A stretch of DNA of 31,509 bases from Cloacimonetes bacterium UBA6081 (GTDB lineage Bacteria > Cloacimonadota > Cloacimonadia > Cloacimonadales > Cloacimonadaceae). Positions 22,583 to 31,496 of the stretch are shown one piece after another. Location of the stretch: contig DIXL01000012.1 in assembly GCA_002428685.1 (NCBI GenBank), positions 6,836-38,344 of the forward strand, in the 5' to 3' direction. The notes under the pieces are model-generated. The model had not been told where the DNA came from, searched no databases, and worked only from the letters and a program-made list of their open reading frames with translations. Position 1 is the first letter of the stretch. Each line of letters starts with the position of its first letter. The position numbers were made by a program, and so were the translations under genes.

Positions 22583-25313
22583 TTGCCCCCAGTGTTCTAT
22601 CCAAATCAGCCTCGAAAGTGCTGGTGTCATAAGCCAACCGGACTCGCATTTTTGCAAAAAGCTGTTTGATCTCGGTTGCTTTGTTGTATTCCTGAGCGTA
22701 GCCAACTGCTAAGCGCGCAAAATAATCCTGGGTGGGGAACTGCTCCATGCCTTTTTGCAAGTATGGCAGAATCCTGTTGGGGTAATTATCTACTATGTGA
22801 GCCATGATGTAGCTGAGGTATATCTTCCAGCCATCGGGATGGGGGAAAATGGTATCTGCAATAAACTTATCCAGCTTATCCCATTGATTGGTTTTAGTGT
22901 AGTAATTTGTGTAGAATTCGGTAAGCTTGATTTCGCTATCGATAAACTTGTCGGCTTTGGAAATGTAACTTAAGGCTTTGGGGAAATCTCCCGCGTCCAC
23001 GAAATAATTGGCGGCACGGACAAAGCCAGAACCATAATTCATCACCAAGCGGCTCATATTGTCGTCTTTAAAAACTTTATCGTCTTCAATGGAGCGATAT
23101 TGATATACATTGTCCACGTTTTTGAGCAAGCGGTTAATATCTATCTGACTGTCTCCTTTGGTATTTACAACTCTGGCAACCATGCCTTCATTCCGGGTGT
23201 AATCTTCAAAATTAACAAAGCTTTCACAGGTAACGGCAAAATAGATGGGTCGCTGACCAAAATTATCCTTAATTATCTGCATTACAGCGATATCACTCAT
23301 GCGATAGAAGGGTTCATTTTCGCGCCAATCTGCTGTTTCGGGGACTTGCATAGTCCAGCCCAAATCTGGTCGGGTTGGCGGACCTGGAATGGTTAAATCG
23401 CCCTCCATTTTCTGCGGCCCCATGCTGTCTAACAAATCATCGGGAACATTGAATAGAATACCTTCTTTGTCGCGAATCTGGCGAATGTACCAAGCTGTGT
23501 TCAGTAGCGAAAGATTGGCTATTGACACATCTTTGCGAATGCCTTTTAAACACTTGTTTTTGTAGTCCATGGCTGTCTTTATTGCTTCCTGGCTTTCGCG
23601 GGTGGGATATACATCTTTGGCAGGATGAACAATCTCAGTAGAAAATGGATCGGCCACAGCCTGTGCATACCACAAGGGGAAGGTGTCGTTGTCTCCATTC
23701 GTAAAGATAATGGCGTTTTCTTCCACAGAGTTCAGGAAATTTAGCCCGTAATCCAAAGCAATAAACTCCTTGGAACGGTCATGAAGGTTATATTGTGTAA
23801 TGGCACTATTGATGGGTAGCGCACACATTAGCACTAAAATAGCTGTTTTCAGGGCTTTGGATTTCCAGACGCTGATTAGAGCTAAACTACCTATTCCCAT
23901 CCAGATAGCCCACATATTATAGGCCACCACAAAGAAATAATCTCTGTCGCGCACTTCGGCACTGGAGAGGTTCATTACAAACACCATTACCAGAGTCGTT
24001 AAGAGAATTATGGAAAAGAAATAGCGGAAACTGTGTTTGTTCAGTTTGAACTGGAACATGGCTCCGGCTACCCCCAAAAAGGCGACAAAGATGTTACCGA
24101 TCGCGCTTTTTAAGCCAGCTGATAGCCCAATGTATTTACCCAGCAGCGGAGCTTTGAACCATTGCATGCCGAAATAACGGAGAAAATGATATCCAATTTG
24201 ATGAGTAAAGAAATTGCCACGTCGCTCCACAAAACTGGTGTTGCCATACTGTTTACGCAGCACATAATCCTTAAACATGGTAAGGGTGCTGGGATGCCCT
24301 TCGTTTATAAAAGGTCTGTCCGCAGCCCGAATCATCAGATACAGATGCGAAGAAAGCCCTACAGCTACAAGGGCAAAACCAATTAGCCAAACACGTTTAT
24401 CTATAACGTCTTTCAGTTCGTGGTATAGTATTACCAAAGCGACTATGGCAAAACCCCATTTGTCAAAATCGTCTATCATCATGCCCTTGCCGATGGCACC
24501 CAAAATGAAATATCCGGCCATTAGGGCAATTGTATAGCCAACTACTTTTAGCCAAAAATTACCACCCTTCATACCACCTTGAAGCAAAGGGTAAACTACA
24601 ATAAAGAGCACAGCGGGGGCAACCTGCAAAGCAGTTTGGTGAACGCAAAAACCCAGAAAGAACAAATACAGGATTAGCAGCAGCATGTTTTGATGCGAGA
24701 AATCCCGGCTTTTTTGCACCCAAAGCAGAGTTAGCCAGATGATCAGATTTACAAAGAACACCAGGCCGGAATACACTTCCGCCTCTATGGCGTTCATCCA
24801 GAAAGTGAAAGAAAAAGCGGTATAAAGGGCTGCAATAACACCGGCGAAAATGGCTTCCCAGGCTTTCACCTTCATCATACTAACCAATTGCACCGTTATC
24901 AGATAGGTGAACATAACGGCAAAAGCACTGGTAAACGCAGAGATGAAAGCTGCTATTACAGCATGCGAAGCCAAGCCTCCCAACAGAGTTACAATTCCAC
25001 GCCCAAAAAGGATATAGAAAGGATTTCCAGGGGGATGAGGAACCCCTAAAATACTAATGCAAGTGGCGTATTCACCGCTATCCCAAAAGCTCATTGTGCG
25101 AGCTTGGGTTAGCATATAAACAATTAGGGTCAGGACAAAAATACCCCAGGCAATCATGCGGTTATACTTTTGGGGGACTATTATTTGCGGCCTGATAGAG
25201 TCATCATCCACAAGGGTGAAACGCTCTGGTTTTTTGTATGCGGGGCTGGCCTTTTTTACCGGCTTGGCCTTAATCATCTGAGCTCGTTTTTGTTTGATAT
25301 CTGCTTCGTTCAT
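22566..25313 (-). CDS. DUF2723 / TMEM260-like membrane protein with TPR-like tail
   Basis: The 915-residue protein begins with a charged cytoplasmic segment of about 50 residues, then about ten to twelve membrane segments to about residue 520. The DUF2723 signature is near the first helices: MSFWDSGEYATC and LGVPHPPGNPFYILFGR, with an HQTALQ motif later. This fold is related to the GT-C glycosyltransferases; the human relative TMEM260 is an O-mannosyltransferase. The soluble C-terminal half has a TNGDNDTFPLWYAQ block and repeat-like helices after 760 suggesting TPR units. It is thus a plausible lipid-linked sugar transferase acting outside the membrane, substrate unknown. Such large DUF2723 proteins are frequent in Bacteroidota and related groups. 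Fifteen nt separate it from the permease gene upstream. Confidence 0.85.
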   Translation of the reverse strand: MNEADIKQKRAQMIKAKPVKKASPAYKKPERFTLVDDDSIRPQIIVPQKYNRMIAWGIFVLTLIVYMLTQARTMSFWDSGEYATCISILGVPHPPGNPFYILFGRGIVTLLGGLASHAVIAAFISAFTSAFAVMFTYLITVQLVSMMKVKAWEAIFAGVIAALYTAFSFTFWMNAIEAEVYSGLVFFVNLIIWLTLLWVQKSRDFSHQNMLLLILYLFFLGFCVHQTALQVAPAVLFIVVYPLLQGGMKGGNFWLKVVGYTIALMAGYFILGAIGKGMMIDDFDKWGFAIVALVILYHELKDVIDKRVWLIGFALVAVGLSSHLYLMIRAADRPFINEGHPSTLTMFKDYVLRKQYGNTSFVERRGNFFTHQIGYHFLRYFGMQWFKAPLLGKYIGLSAGLKSAIGNIFVAFLGVAGAMFQFKLNKHSFRYFFSIILLTTLVMVFVMNLSSAEVRDRDYFFVVAYNMWAIWMGIGSLALISVWKSKALKTAILVLMCALPINSAITQYNLHDRSKEFIALDYGLNFLNSVEENAIIFTNGDNDTFPLWYAQAVADPFSTEIVHPAKDVYPTRESQEAIKTAMDYKNKCLKGIRKDVSIANLSLLNTAWYIRQIRDKEGILFNVPDDLLDSMGPQKMEGDLTIPGPPTRPDLGWTMQVPETADWRENEPFYRMSDIAVMQIIKDNFGQRPIYFAVTCESFVNFEDYTRNEGMVARVVNTKGDSQIDINRLLKNVDNVYQYRSIEDDKVFKDDNMSRLVMNYGSGFVRAANYFVDAGDFPKALSYISKADKFIDSEIKLTEFYTNYYTKTNQWDKLDKFIADTIFPHPDGWKIYLSYIMAHIVDNYPNRILPYLQKGMEQFPTQDYFARLAVGYAQEYNKATEIKQLFAKMRVRLAYDTSTFEADLDRTLGANDSVQ

Positions 25314-25328
25314 GCTAAAAATGCTCCT

Positions 25329-26381
25329 TTAGTCTTTCAAGCCGGCTTTGGCATAGCTGGCGATAATTTGTTTTTGGGCAAGGAAAAATAGAATCAGGAT
25401 GGGGACTATGCTGAAAGTGGAAGCTGCCATAAGCAAGCTGGTTTGAGTGGAAGCTTCCTGATTGAAATAACTTAGCCCAACCTGCAAAACACGTAATTCG
25501 GGACGGGTGGTCATTACTAACGGCCACATAAAGCTGTTCCAGCTTCCGATTAGAGAAAATACAGAGGCTGTGGCTATAATGGGCTTGGATAGGGGAATCA
25601 TGATGCGCCAAAGCATGCCGAAAGTGCTGCAACCGTCTATTGCCGCAGCGTCAAACAACTCCTGGGGCAAAGATTTAAAGTGTTGCCGGAAAAGGAAGAT
25701 GGTAAAAATATTCACGCACCATGGGATAATAAGTGCTTGATAGGTATCCAGCCAATGGATTTTATCCAGCAACACATAAGACGAAATCAGGTATATCGGT
25801 TCTGGCACCATCATCATGCTTAAGAATAGGTAAAAGAAAAAATCTCGTCCTATAAACTCCATCCGGGCAAAAGCATAGGCTGCCAACATGGAAGTAATTA
25901 GAACACCTATTAGCGATAAAAAACTGACGTATAATGTGTTAGCAAAATACAAGCCAAAGGGAACCTTCTTAAATGCCTTTGTGTAGTTTTCCCAATGCAA
26001 ACTGGGAACCTTAGTAACCTTTTTTACTTGTGTGCTTGGCACAGAAAGGTATTCCTGCACGATTTTCCCGTCTTTATCCAAGGAGTGGATAATGCTGTTT
26101 GTGCCTTGTTCCATAACCAGGATAACTTTTTGTTTGCCAGATTTAATTGCAGACGGGAGGTCTGAACCTTCTGTAGCATCGGACATCTTGTCTGAAGCTG
26201 GGACGCCCCCGGGAGTCCATTCGTAATAGGTTTCCCGGGGAATGAAGGTGGATTCATGCTTATTGAATTCAGCTTGGGTCATCAACGAGGTAGAGAGCAT
26301 CCAGATAAAGGGAATAATCATCCCCAGCCCAAAGATGGTCAGCACTCCATAGATGATAGTCATTCGCAGTTTTTCGTTCAT
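25329..26381 (-). CDS. ABC transporter permease, MalG-like, with a large loop insertion
   Basis: The 350-residue permease has the six-helix carbohydrate type core and the EAA loop ELFDAAAIDGCSTFGMLWRI (about 241-260), which contacts the ATPase. MalG-like proteins usually have about 275-300 residues; here an additional segment of about 80 residues (roughly 42-124) lies between helix 1 and helix 2, outside the membrane, rich in charged residues and ending before SLHWENYTKAF. It pairs with the MalF-like permease 12 nt upstream. No ATPase or binding-protein gene is within the window, so partners must be elsewhere. Sugar or polyol substrate is a guess from family. Confidence 0.85.
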   Translation of the reverse strand: MNEKLRMTIIYGVLTIFGLGMIIPFIWMLSTSLMTQAEFNKHESTFIPRETYYEWTPGGVPASDKMSDATEGSDLPSAIKSGKQKVILVMEQGTNSIIHSLDKDGKIVQEYLSVPSTQVKKVTKVPSLHWENYTKAFKKVPFGLYFANTLYVSFLSLIGVLITSMLAAYAFARMEFIGRDFFFYLFLSMMMVPEPIYLISSYVLLDKIHWLDTYQALIIPWCVNIFTIFLFRQHFKSLPQELFDAAAIDGCSTFGMLWRIMIPLSKPIIATASVFSLIGSWNSFMWPLVMTTRPELRVLQVGLSYFNQEASTQTSLLMAASTFSIVPILILFFLAQKQIIASYAKAGLKD

Positions 26382-26393
26382 CTGCTGCCCCTT

Positions 26394-27326
26394 TTAGTAG
26401 TTCACGTGCTTTTCCAGACGTTTCTGGAGCACAGTTAAACCCAGAATCAATACAAACAGTGCCAGGGCAACCGCACTTGCATAGCCCATTTCAAGAGTAT
26501 CAAAGCCTTTCTCGTAAATATAATAGACAATTAGCTTGGTGGTATTCAGGGGTCCGCCCTTGTCGGTCATCAGGTAGATTTGGGCAAAGGCTTGAAAGCT
26601 GACGATAGTAGTCATAATCAATACATAAAACGTTGTGGGGGAGACCAATGGCAAGGTGATTCTAAAAAATTGTTTTAACTTGCTGGCTCCATCTATCTCT
26701 GCTGCTTCATAATAAACCTTGGAAATGTTTTGTAACCCAGCTAAATAGATGATGGTATTATAGCCCAATCCTTTCCAGATGGTCATGATGATTATGGCAA
26801 ATAGAGCTTGGGATGGCCCACTCGCCCATTTGGGCAGCGTTATACCCATACCGGTGAAGAAGATCTCAAATATGCCCCGTGCTTCTGAAAGCCATTTTTG
26901 TGGTTCAATGCCGATGTAGCCAATCAGCGTGTTCATCAGACCCGTCTGCTCGTTGAACATTATTTTCCACACGATTGATACAGCTACCAAAGAAGTAACA
27001 AAAGGTATAAAATAAACAGTTCGGAACAGACCTTTCAAAGCCTTTATCTGATTTAGCATCACGGCAAATAACAGCGAAAATACAATTGAGGCCGGAACTA
27101 CTATAATCACCAGCCAAAAGGTATTGGTTATAGATTGCCAGAATACTTTGTCGTGCAGCATGTTGGAATAGTTTAAAAGGCCGATGAACTTGCCGGTGCC
27201 TCTGATACTCCAATCATAAAAACTGATGACAAAAGACATGATTATGGGTATTAGCCTAAAGGCAAAGAGCAATGCAAATGCCGGTAGGATATACAGGTAA
27301 GGAGAAGCTTTCCATTTAGTTTTCAT
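26394..27326 (-). CDS. ABC transporter permease, MalF-like
   Basis: The 310-residue protein has six predicted membrane helices and the EAA loop YYEAAEIDGASKLKQFFRIT near residues 206-225, followed by LPLVSPTTFYVLI. This is the MalF/UgpA-type partner of the MalG-like gene. The substrate is unknown; family members carry oligosaccharides, glycerol phosphate or related compounds. It follows the response-regulator gene by 11 nt, so transport and signalling genes share a transcript, though no evidence shows that the regulator controls it. Confidence 0.88.
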   Translation of the reverse strand: MKTKWKASPYLYILPAFALLFAFRLIPIIMSFVISFYDWSIRGTGKFIGLLNYSNMLHDKVFWQSITNTFWLVIIVVPASIVFSLLFAVMLNQIKALKGLFRTVYFIPFVTSLVAVSIVWKIMFNEQTGLMNTLIGYIGIEPQKWLSEARGIFEIFFTGMGITLPKWASGPSQALFAIIIMTIWKGLGYNTIIYLAGLQNISKVYYEAAEIDGASKLKQFFRITLPLVSPTTFYVLIMTTIVSFQAFAQIYLMTDKGGPLNTTKLIVYYIYEKGFDTLEMGYASAVALALFVLILGLTVLQKRLEKHVNY

Positions 27327-27337
27327 ATTGCTACCCT

Positions 27338-28747
27338 TTATTCTTCTTCGTTATTGCTTTTGCGAAACTGGTGAAGGTCTATACCCAGTTTTTCACATTT
27401 TCTATACAAATTATCTCTGGTTAAACCTGAGATTTTTGAAGCCTGGCTTAGATTTCCGGCACATTCACTTAAGAGCTGTTTTATAAATCTTCGGCTGAAT
27501 TCGTCTTTTGCTTTGTGCCAGTTACCACTTTCCTGAAAACTGCCGAGGCTATCCATATCTGCACTTCCCACAACGTTTTCGGGCAAATCTTCGGGCTGGA
27601 TAACCTTGTGCTCTGCCAGGATTATGGCGTGTTCAATAACATTACGCAGCTCCCTGATGTTGCCTTTCCATTCGTAATTCAACAAAATTGAAAGCACACC
27701 AGGCGAAAGCTTTAATTCACCCTTTTTGTATTTGGCACAGATTTCCTGAGTAAAAGCCGTAGCCAGAATCTTTATATCGTCTTTGCGTTCTCTAAGAGGA
27801 GGAATATGCAGCTTGATTACGTTCAGGCGGTAATACAAATCCTCACGGAAAGTACCATTAGTAACACTTTCTTTAATATCTTTGTTGGTTGCGGCAATGA
27901 TGCGAACATCAGTACGCATATCGTTGTCGCTTCCAACCATGCGGAAAATTCCAGATTCCAGCACCTTAAGCAGCTTAACCTGGAAGGGCAGGGATGTTTC
28001 TGTTATTTCGTCCAGAAATAATGTTCCTCCGTTAGCTTCTTGGAAATAGCCGATTTTATCACGAAAAGCATCGGTGAAAGCACCGCGTTTGTGGCCAAAA
28101 AGCAGGCTCTCCAACAGGGTCTCTGTAAGACTGCCACAGTTCACCGAGACGAATTTGTTGTGCTTTCGCAAGCTATTACGGTGGATTAATTCGGCAAACA
28201 CACTTTTGCCGACTCCTGTTTCCCCGGTAATTAGAACCAAAGTATCAAGTTTTGCAATCTTTTGCACTTTTTGCAGCAGGGACTGGATTGCCCAGGAGTT
28301 TCCAATGATCAAATCTGTTTCAATATCCCGTGTCAGCATGGCAGTTAATCTACGGTTTTCCGCAATTAACCACTGAGTTTGCAGAATTTTATCCACTTGG
28401 ATATTGATAATGTCCAAATTTCGGAAAGGTTTTACGAGGTATTCTGAAGCACCCAGCTTCATAGCTGCCACAGCCGTTTCGATGGAGGCCTGGCCACTGA
28501 TGGCAATTATTGCAGTGTAAGGGTGATTTTGGGCAATTTCCTGAATCAAATCCAAGCCATTTTCGCCAGGCAACACAAGATCAATAATGGCAATATGATA
28601 GCGATTTTGCTCTACCAACAAACGTCCGGTTTTAAGGCTAATAGCGGTGTCCACCTCATGTTTTGCCTCCAATTGAAGTTTGAACAGATCCAAGGTTTCC
28701 GGGCTGTCGTCCACTATCAAAATTCGGGGTCTAAGCTGTTCACTCAT
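27338..28747 (-). CDS. NtrC-family sigma-54-dependent response regulator
   Basis: The 469-residue protein has the three parts of NtrC regulators. The receiver domain (1-120) has acidic residues D13-D14, phosphoacceptor D56 (IIDLVLPGENG) and K106. The AAA+ domain has Walker A GETGVGKS at 175-182, the sigma-54 contact loop GAFTDA at 222-227 (a common variant of GAFTGA) and Walker B LFLDEI at 243-248. A Fis-type helix-turn-helix ends the protein (NLSQASKISGLTRDNLYRKCEKLGI). It should activate sigma-54 promoters when phosphorylated. Its start overlaps the stop of a small histidine-kinase-like gene by 4 nt, marking that as its likely phosphodonor. Confidence 0.94.
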   Translation of the reverse strand: MSEQLRPRILIVDDSPETLDLFKLQLEAKHEVDTAISLKTGRLLVEQNRYHIAIIDLVLPGENGLDLIQEIAQNHPYTAIIAISGQASIETAVAAMKLGASEYLVKPFRNLDIINIQVDKILQTQWLIAENRRLTAMLTRDIETDLIIGNSWAIQSLLQKVQKIAKLDTLVLITGETGVGKSVFAELIHRNSLRKHNKFVSVNCGSLTETLLESLLFGHKRGAFTDAFRDKIGYFQEANGGTLFLDEITETSLPFQVKLLKVLESGIFRMVGSDNDMRTDVRIIAATNKDIKESVTNGTFREDLYYRLNVIKLHIPPLRERKDDIKILATAFTQEICAKYKKGELKLSPGVLSILLNYEWKGNIRELRNVIEHAIILAEHKVIQPEDLPENVVGSADMDSLGSFQESGNWHKAKDEFSRRFIKQLLSECAGNLSQASKISGLTRDNLYRKCEKLGIDLHQFRKSNNEEE

Positions 28748-29310
28748 ATCAGTTTGGCATCTATTGTCAGAATGTTTTGCGCATCTTTCGATACTTGTTG
28801 TGTAATCACACTGCTTTCGGGCAACGTTAGGGAGTGCAGAGAGATTGTATCTTCACTGAGACTAATGCTACATCGTAAGCCGAGTGATTTTACTACAGAG
28901 ATCTGAACGCTAATTAATCCCACAGATATTTGCGTAATCAAAAAAGTGGCAAGCGTTTCAAACCAGTTACACAGATCAATTGGCAGGACATTGCAGCTTA
29001 CTGATGTGTCAGCGAAAATAGTCTCAAAAACCATCCGGTGCTTAATCTGCATGTAATTATTCAACAGCACAATTTCGTGCTTCATCCATTCATTCAGATC
29101 AGTGCATTTATCTTCACAACTGCGATATTGCAAGGCTTCCCAAGTGTTTTGCAGTTGATCGTCCAGCATGATTCCAGCTTTGTAAATCCGGTTTTTGTAA
29201 TCAGGACAGGTTTTGGGATCAAGCTTTTGAGCATATCCCAAAACCAGATTCAAAGGTGAGCGAAGGTTATGGATTAAGCCTTCTAAAATAGTTTCAGAGA
29301 AACTCTTCAT
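28744..29310 (-). CDS. Histidine-kinase-like protein lacking the ATP site (possible phosphotransferase)
   Basis: The 188-residue protein has a dimerisation and phosphoacceptor helix with H14 in LIHNLRSPLNLVLGYAQKL, the typical H-box of HisKA domains. The second half has the length of an HATPase domain, but the N, G1 and G2 boxes (N-x3-N, DxGxG, GxGxG) are absent. No sensor or membrane segment precedes the H-box. This layout is like Spo0B or ChpT, which are histidine phosphotransfer proteins derived from kinases, rather than a working kinase. It is coupled by overlap to the NtrC-like regulator and would hand phosphate to D56. A truncated sensor kinase whose front part is lost is the alternative. 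Confidence 0.75.
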   Translation of the reverse strand: MKSFSETILEGLIHNLRSPLNLVLGYAQKLDPKTCPDYKNRIYKAGIMLDDQLQNTWEALQYRSCEDKCTDLNEWMKHEIVLLNNYMQIKHRMVFETIFADTSVSCNVLPIDLCNWFETLATFLITQISVGLISVQISVVKSLGLRCSISLSEDTISLHSLTLPESSVITQQVSKDAQNILTIDAKLI

Positions 29311-29317
29311 GTTCCCT

Positions 29318-30511
29318 TTAGCGGAGCTTGAGATAAGTTTCCAAACCCTTGCGGAAGATGTGCATTGCCTTGCTTAAGTCTTCTTTGCACAATATGTAAG
29401 CCAGACGCAATTCGTTTTTACCTAATCCTGGTGTGGCATAAAAACCTTCAGCAGGGGCAGCCATAACCGTTTCGCCCTCAACCTTGAAGTCCTTCAGTAA
29501 CCAGATAATAAAATCCTCTGCATCGGCAATGGGCAGTTTTGCCACTATGTAGAAAGCACCTTCAGGCCTTTTGCAGATAATGCCGGGGATTTTTTCCAGT
29601 TCGCTCATCACCAAATCTCGTCGAGCTTGGTATTCGCCCACTATTTGGGTAAAGTAGCTATCGGGAAGGCTTACACAAGCGTTAGCGGCTAATTGATCCA
29701 CAGTGGGAGGACACAATCTGGCCTGGGCAAACTTTAGCACTGCCCCCATGAGTGCTGTGTTTTTGCTAATAATGCAGCCAATGCGCGCTCCACAAGCACT
29801 ATAGCGCTTGGAAACGCTATCCACCATAATGGCGTTATCTTCAAAACCGGGCACTTCCAGTATGCTGGTATGCTTTAAGCCATCATAAATAAATTCCCGA
29901 TATACTTCATCCGAGATCAGGTATAGATTGTGCTTTTTGCACAGTTCTGCCATGCGGAACAGCTCTTCACGGCTGTAAACAGCTCCGGTGGGATTACCGG
30001 GATTGCATAGCATAATAGCCTTGGTTTTAGCACTGATTTTCTGTTCAATTGCGTTATTATCAGGCAGGGCAAAACCTGTTTCAGCATAGGTGGTCAGGGG
30101 GACAAGCTTGATTCCGGCCATGGTGGCAAAGCCATTGTAGTTGGTATAAAAAGGCTCGGGAACAATAATTTCATCGCCTACTTCACCCACTACCATCATA
30201 GCAAAAGTGATGGCTTCACTGCCTGCCGTTGTTACAATTATGTCGTTTACAGACAGGTTAAGTCCCTGATGTTGATAATACTTTACCAAGCCTTGCCTGT
30301 AAATGTCCAGTCCCTGCGAGGGGCCATAGGCCAGAACTTTTTCCGAAAACTCATGATATACTTTTATCATTTCCGGGGGAGTTGGGATATCTGGCTGGCC
30401 AATATTGAGGTGATATACCTTAATGCCCTTTTCCTTGGCCGCTACAGCGTAGGGCATCAGTTTACGGATGGGGGAGGCTTGAATCTCTAAGGCTCGTTTT
30501 GAAAGCTCCAT
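29318..30511 (-). CDS. Class I pyridoxal-phosphate aminotransferase
   Basis: The 397-residue enzyme is a fold-type I aminotransferase of the aspartate/aromatic group. Catalytic lysine K235 is in DSVSKRYSACGARIG. NPGNPTG at 170-176 and SDEVYREF (D201) bind the cofactor, and NELRLAYIL has the arginine that holds the substrate carboxylate. It moves an amino group between an amino acid and a 2-oxoacid. Its product could feed the 2-oxoacid:ferredoxin oxidoreductase encoded further down the same run, a route used in amino-acid fermentation; the exact substrate is not decided by sequence. AGAGG at 30521-30525 lies before the ATG. This is the first gene of the minus-strand run. Confidence 0.93.
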   Translation of the reverse strand: MELSKRALEIQASPIRKLMPYAVAAKEKGIKVYHLNIGQPDIPTPPEMIKVYHEFSEKVLAYGPSQGLDIYRQGLVKYYQHQGLNLSVNDIIVTTAGSEAITFAMMVVGEVGDEIIVPEPFYTNYNGFATMAGIKLVPLTTYAETGFALPDNNAIEQKISAKTKAIMLCNPGNPTGAVYSREELFRMAELCKKHNLYLISDEVYREFIYDGLKHTSILEVPGFEDNAIMVDSVSKRYSACGARIGCIISKNTALMGAVLKFAQARLCPPTVDQLAANACVSLPDSYFTQIVGEYQARRDLVMSELEKIPGIICKRPEGAFYIVAKLPIADAEDFIIWLLKDFKVEGETVMAAPAEGFYATPGLGKNELRLAYILCKEDLSKAMHIFRKGLETYLKLR

Positions 30512-30657
30512 TTTTTCTATCCTCTAAAAGTTAATTCTACTCTGAAACCCTTTATTTGCAGTCCTTGAAAAAAGACAAGCAAAATCTTTCAGGCAAGTTG
30601 AATTTTCCCCTGTTTCAATTGTTTTCCTCTGACTGGATGTTCCAAAAAATATTATGG

Positions 30658-30683
30658 TTGACAAATTTGCACAATTGTCATAA
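30658..30683 (+). promoter_or_regulatory. Possible promoter or operator before the lipoprotein gene
   Basis: TTGACA (30658-30663) is a perfect -35 box with a poor -10 (TCATAA, 30678-30683). The inverted repeat TGACAA-N10-TTGTCA (30659-30680) overlaps it. The shared gap with the divergent aminotransferase gene means one site might serve both directions. Confidence 0.35.
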
Positions 30684-30720
30684 GGTGAAAGTGTAAAAGA
30701 ATTGAATTTTGGGAGTTGTA

Positions 30721-31413
30721 ATGCGAAATCTGCTTATGCTTGTAATCGCTTGCATGTTAACAGGTTGTGCCGTGATGGATCTTAGCACGATGGACACTGC
30801 CGAACCAACTGGCAAGGGTAAAAGGAAAGGTATGTTTACTATTGGGTCAGGGTTGAACATGAATCTGATAGATAAGGACTACGTAAATAATGATAATGGG
30901 CATGTAGGCAGATCTACGCCTATTTACAATTCCTACAATTATACCTGGGGAGTGGGAAGCGAAACTGATTTTGGAACCAGATTTACGTTTGTTCTCAATA
31001 GTGTTGGTATCAGGTTGCATACAAAACATAGACTTTATGCAGATTCAACCGGATATACTCTGGCTGTAGCTCCAGCAGCAAATGCTGTAGCGAGTTGGAT
31101 GACGTCTGGGGGTTTTGATAAAAGCTCTCTATCAGATGAATTTGAAGCCCTGAGCGGAGAAATGCAATTACTTGGAACAAAGCGTTGGAATAACAACATT
31201 GCCGGAAGCGCAATTATCAGAGCTAATAGGAGCTATTTGAATCATATTTTACGAACCCATGGAGGGTTTAGGTTAAACCTCGAGCTAAGCACCAAGGCAA
31301 TCACCTATATGCCTGAGATTGGCATAGAATTCTATGTAAAGAAAAACGGCGAAATTGATTATGTCCCCATCATCTCTCTGGGCACAAGATTTAAGAAGCA
31401 TGCTAAGAAATGA
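30721..31413 (+). CDS. Lipoprotein of unknown function
   Basis: From ATG 30721, preceded by GGGAG at 30711-30715, the product has 230 residues. The signal peptide ends in lipobox LTGC at 13-16, so the mature protein starts with lipidated C16 followed by AVMDLSTMDTAEPTGKGKRKG. The rest alternates hydrophobic strands with short polar turns (for example GSETDFGTRFTFVLNSVGIR), suggesting a beta-rich fold, perhaps barrel-like. I recognise no catalytic motif. It is related in its N-terminal part to the interrupted lipoprotein at 17215-17772. It is transcribed away from the aminotransferase run. Confidence 0.85.
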   Translation: MRNLLMLVIACMLTGCAVMDLSTMDTAEPTGKGKRKGMFTIGSGLNMNLIDKDYVNNDNGHVGRSTPIYNSYNYTWGVGSETDFGTRFTFVLNSVGIRLHTKHRLYADSTGYTLAVAPAANAVASWMTSGGFDKSSLSDEFEALSGEMQLLGTKRWNNNIAGSAIIRANRSYLNHILRTHGGFRLNLELSTKAITYMPEIGIEFYVKKNGEIDYVPIISLGTRFKKHAKK

Positions 31414-31434
31414 CGCTCATCGCCATGAGATACG

Positions 31435-31473
31435 AAAACTGACACCACAACCTATTTGCTGTGATGTCAGTTT
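31435..31473 (+). terminator. Hairpin after the lipoprotein gene
   Basis: AAACTGACAC and the following bases (31435-31449) pair with TGTGATGTCAGTTT (31460-31473) over 14 positions with one mismatch. Only a short T-run lies at its end, so termination is likely but not certain; the hairpin symmetry could work for both strands. Confidence 0.5.
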
Positions 31474-31481
31474 CAACAATA

Positions 31482-31496
31482 TAGTGTCTTGTCAAG
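31482..31496. repeat. 15-bp repeat, inverted copy of positions 46-60
   Basis: TAGTGTCTTGTCAAG is the exact reverse complement of the sequence at 46-60, more than 31 kb away. It follows the hairpin that ends the lipoprotein gene. Confidence 0.45.

Noticed and set aside
22583..22705. Longer start for the gamma-alpha oxidoreductase subunit
   Set aside because: The extra 41 residues have no gamma-domain similarity and lie wholly within the DUF2723 coding sequence.
30656..30673. Sigma-54 (-24/-12) promoter, TGG...TTTGCA
   Set aside because: The GG and GC pairs are 11 nt apart, whereas sigma-54 promoters need 10; the -24 half also lacks CAC.
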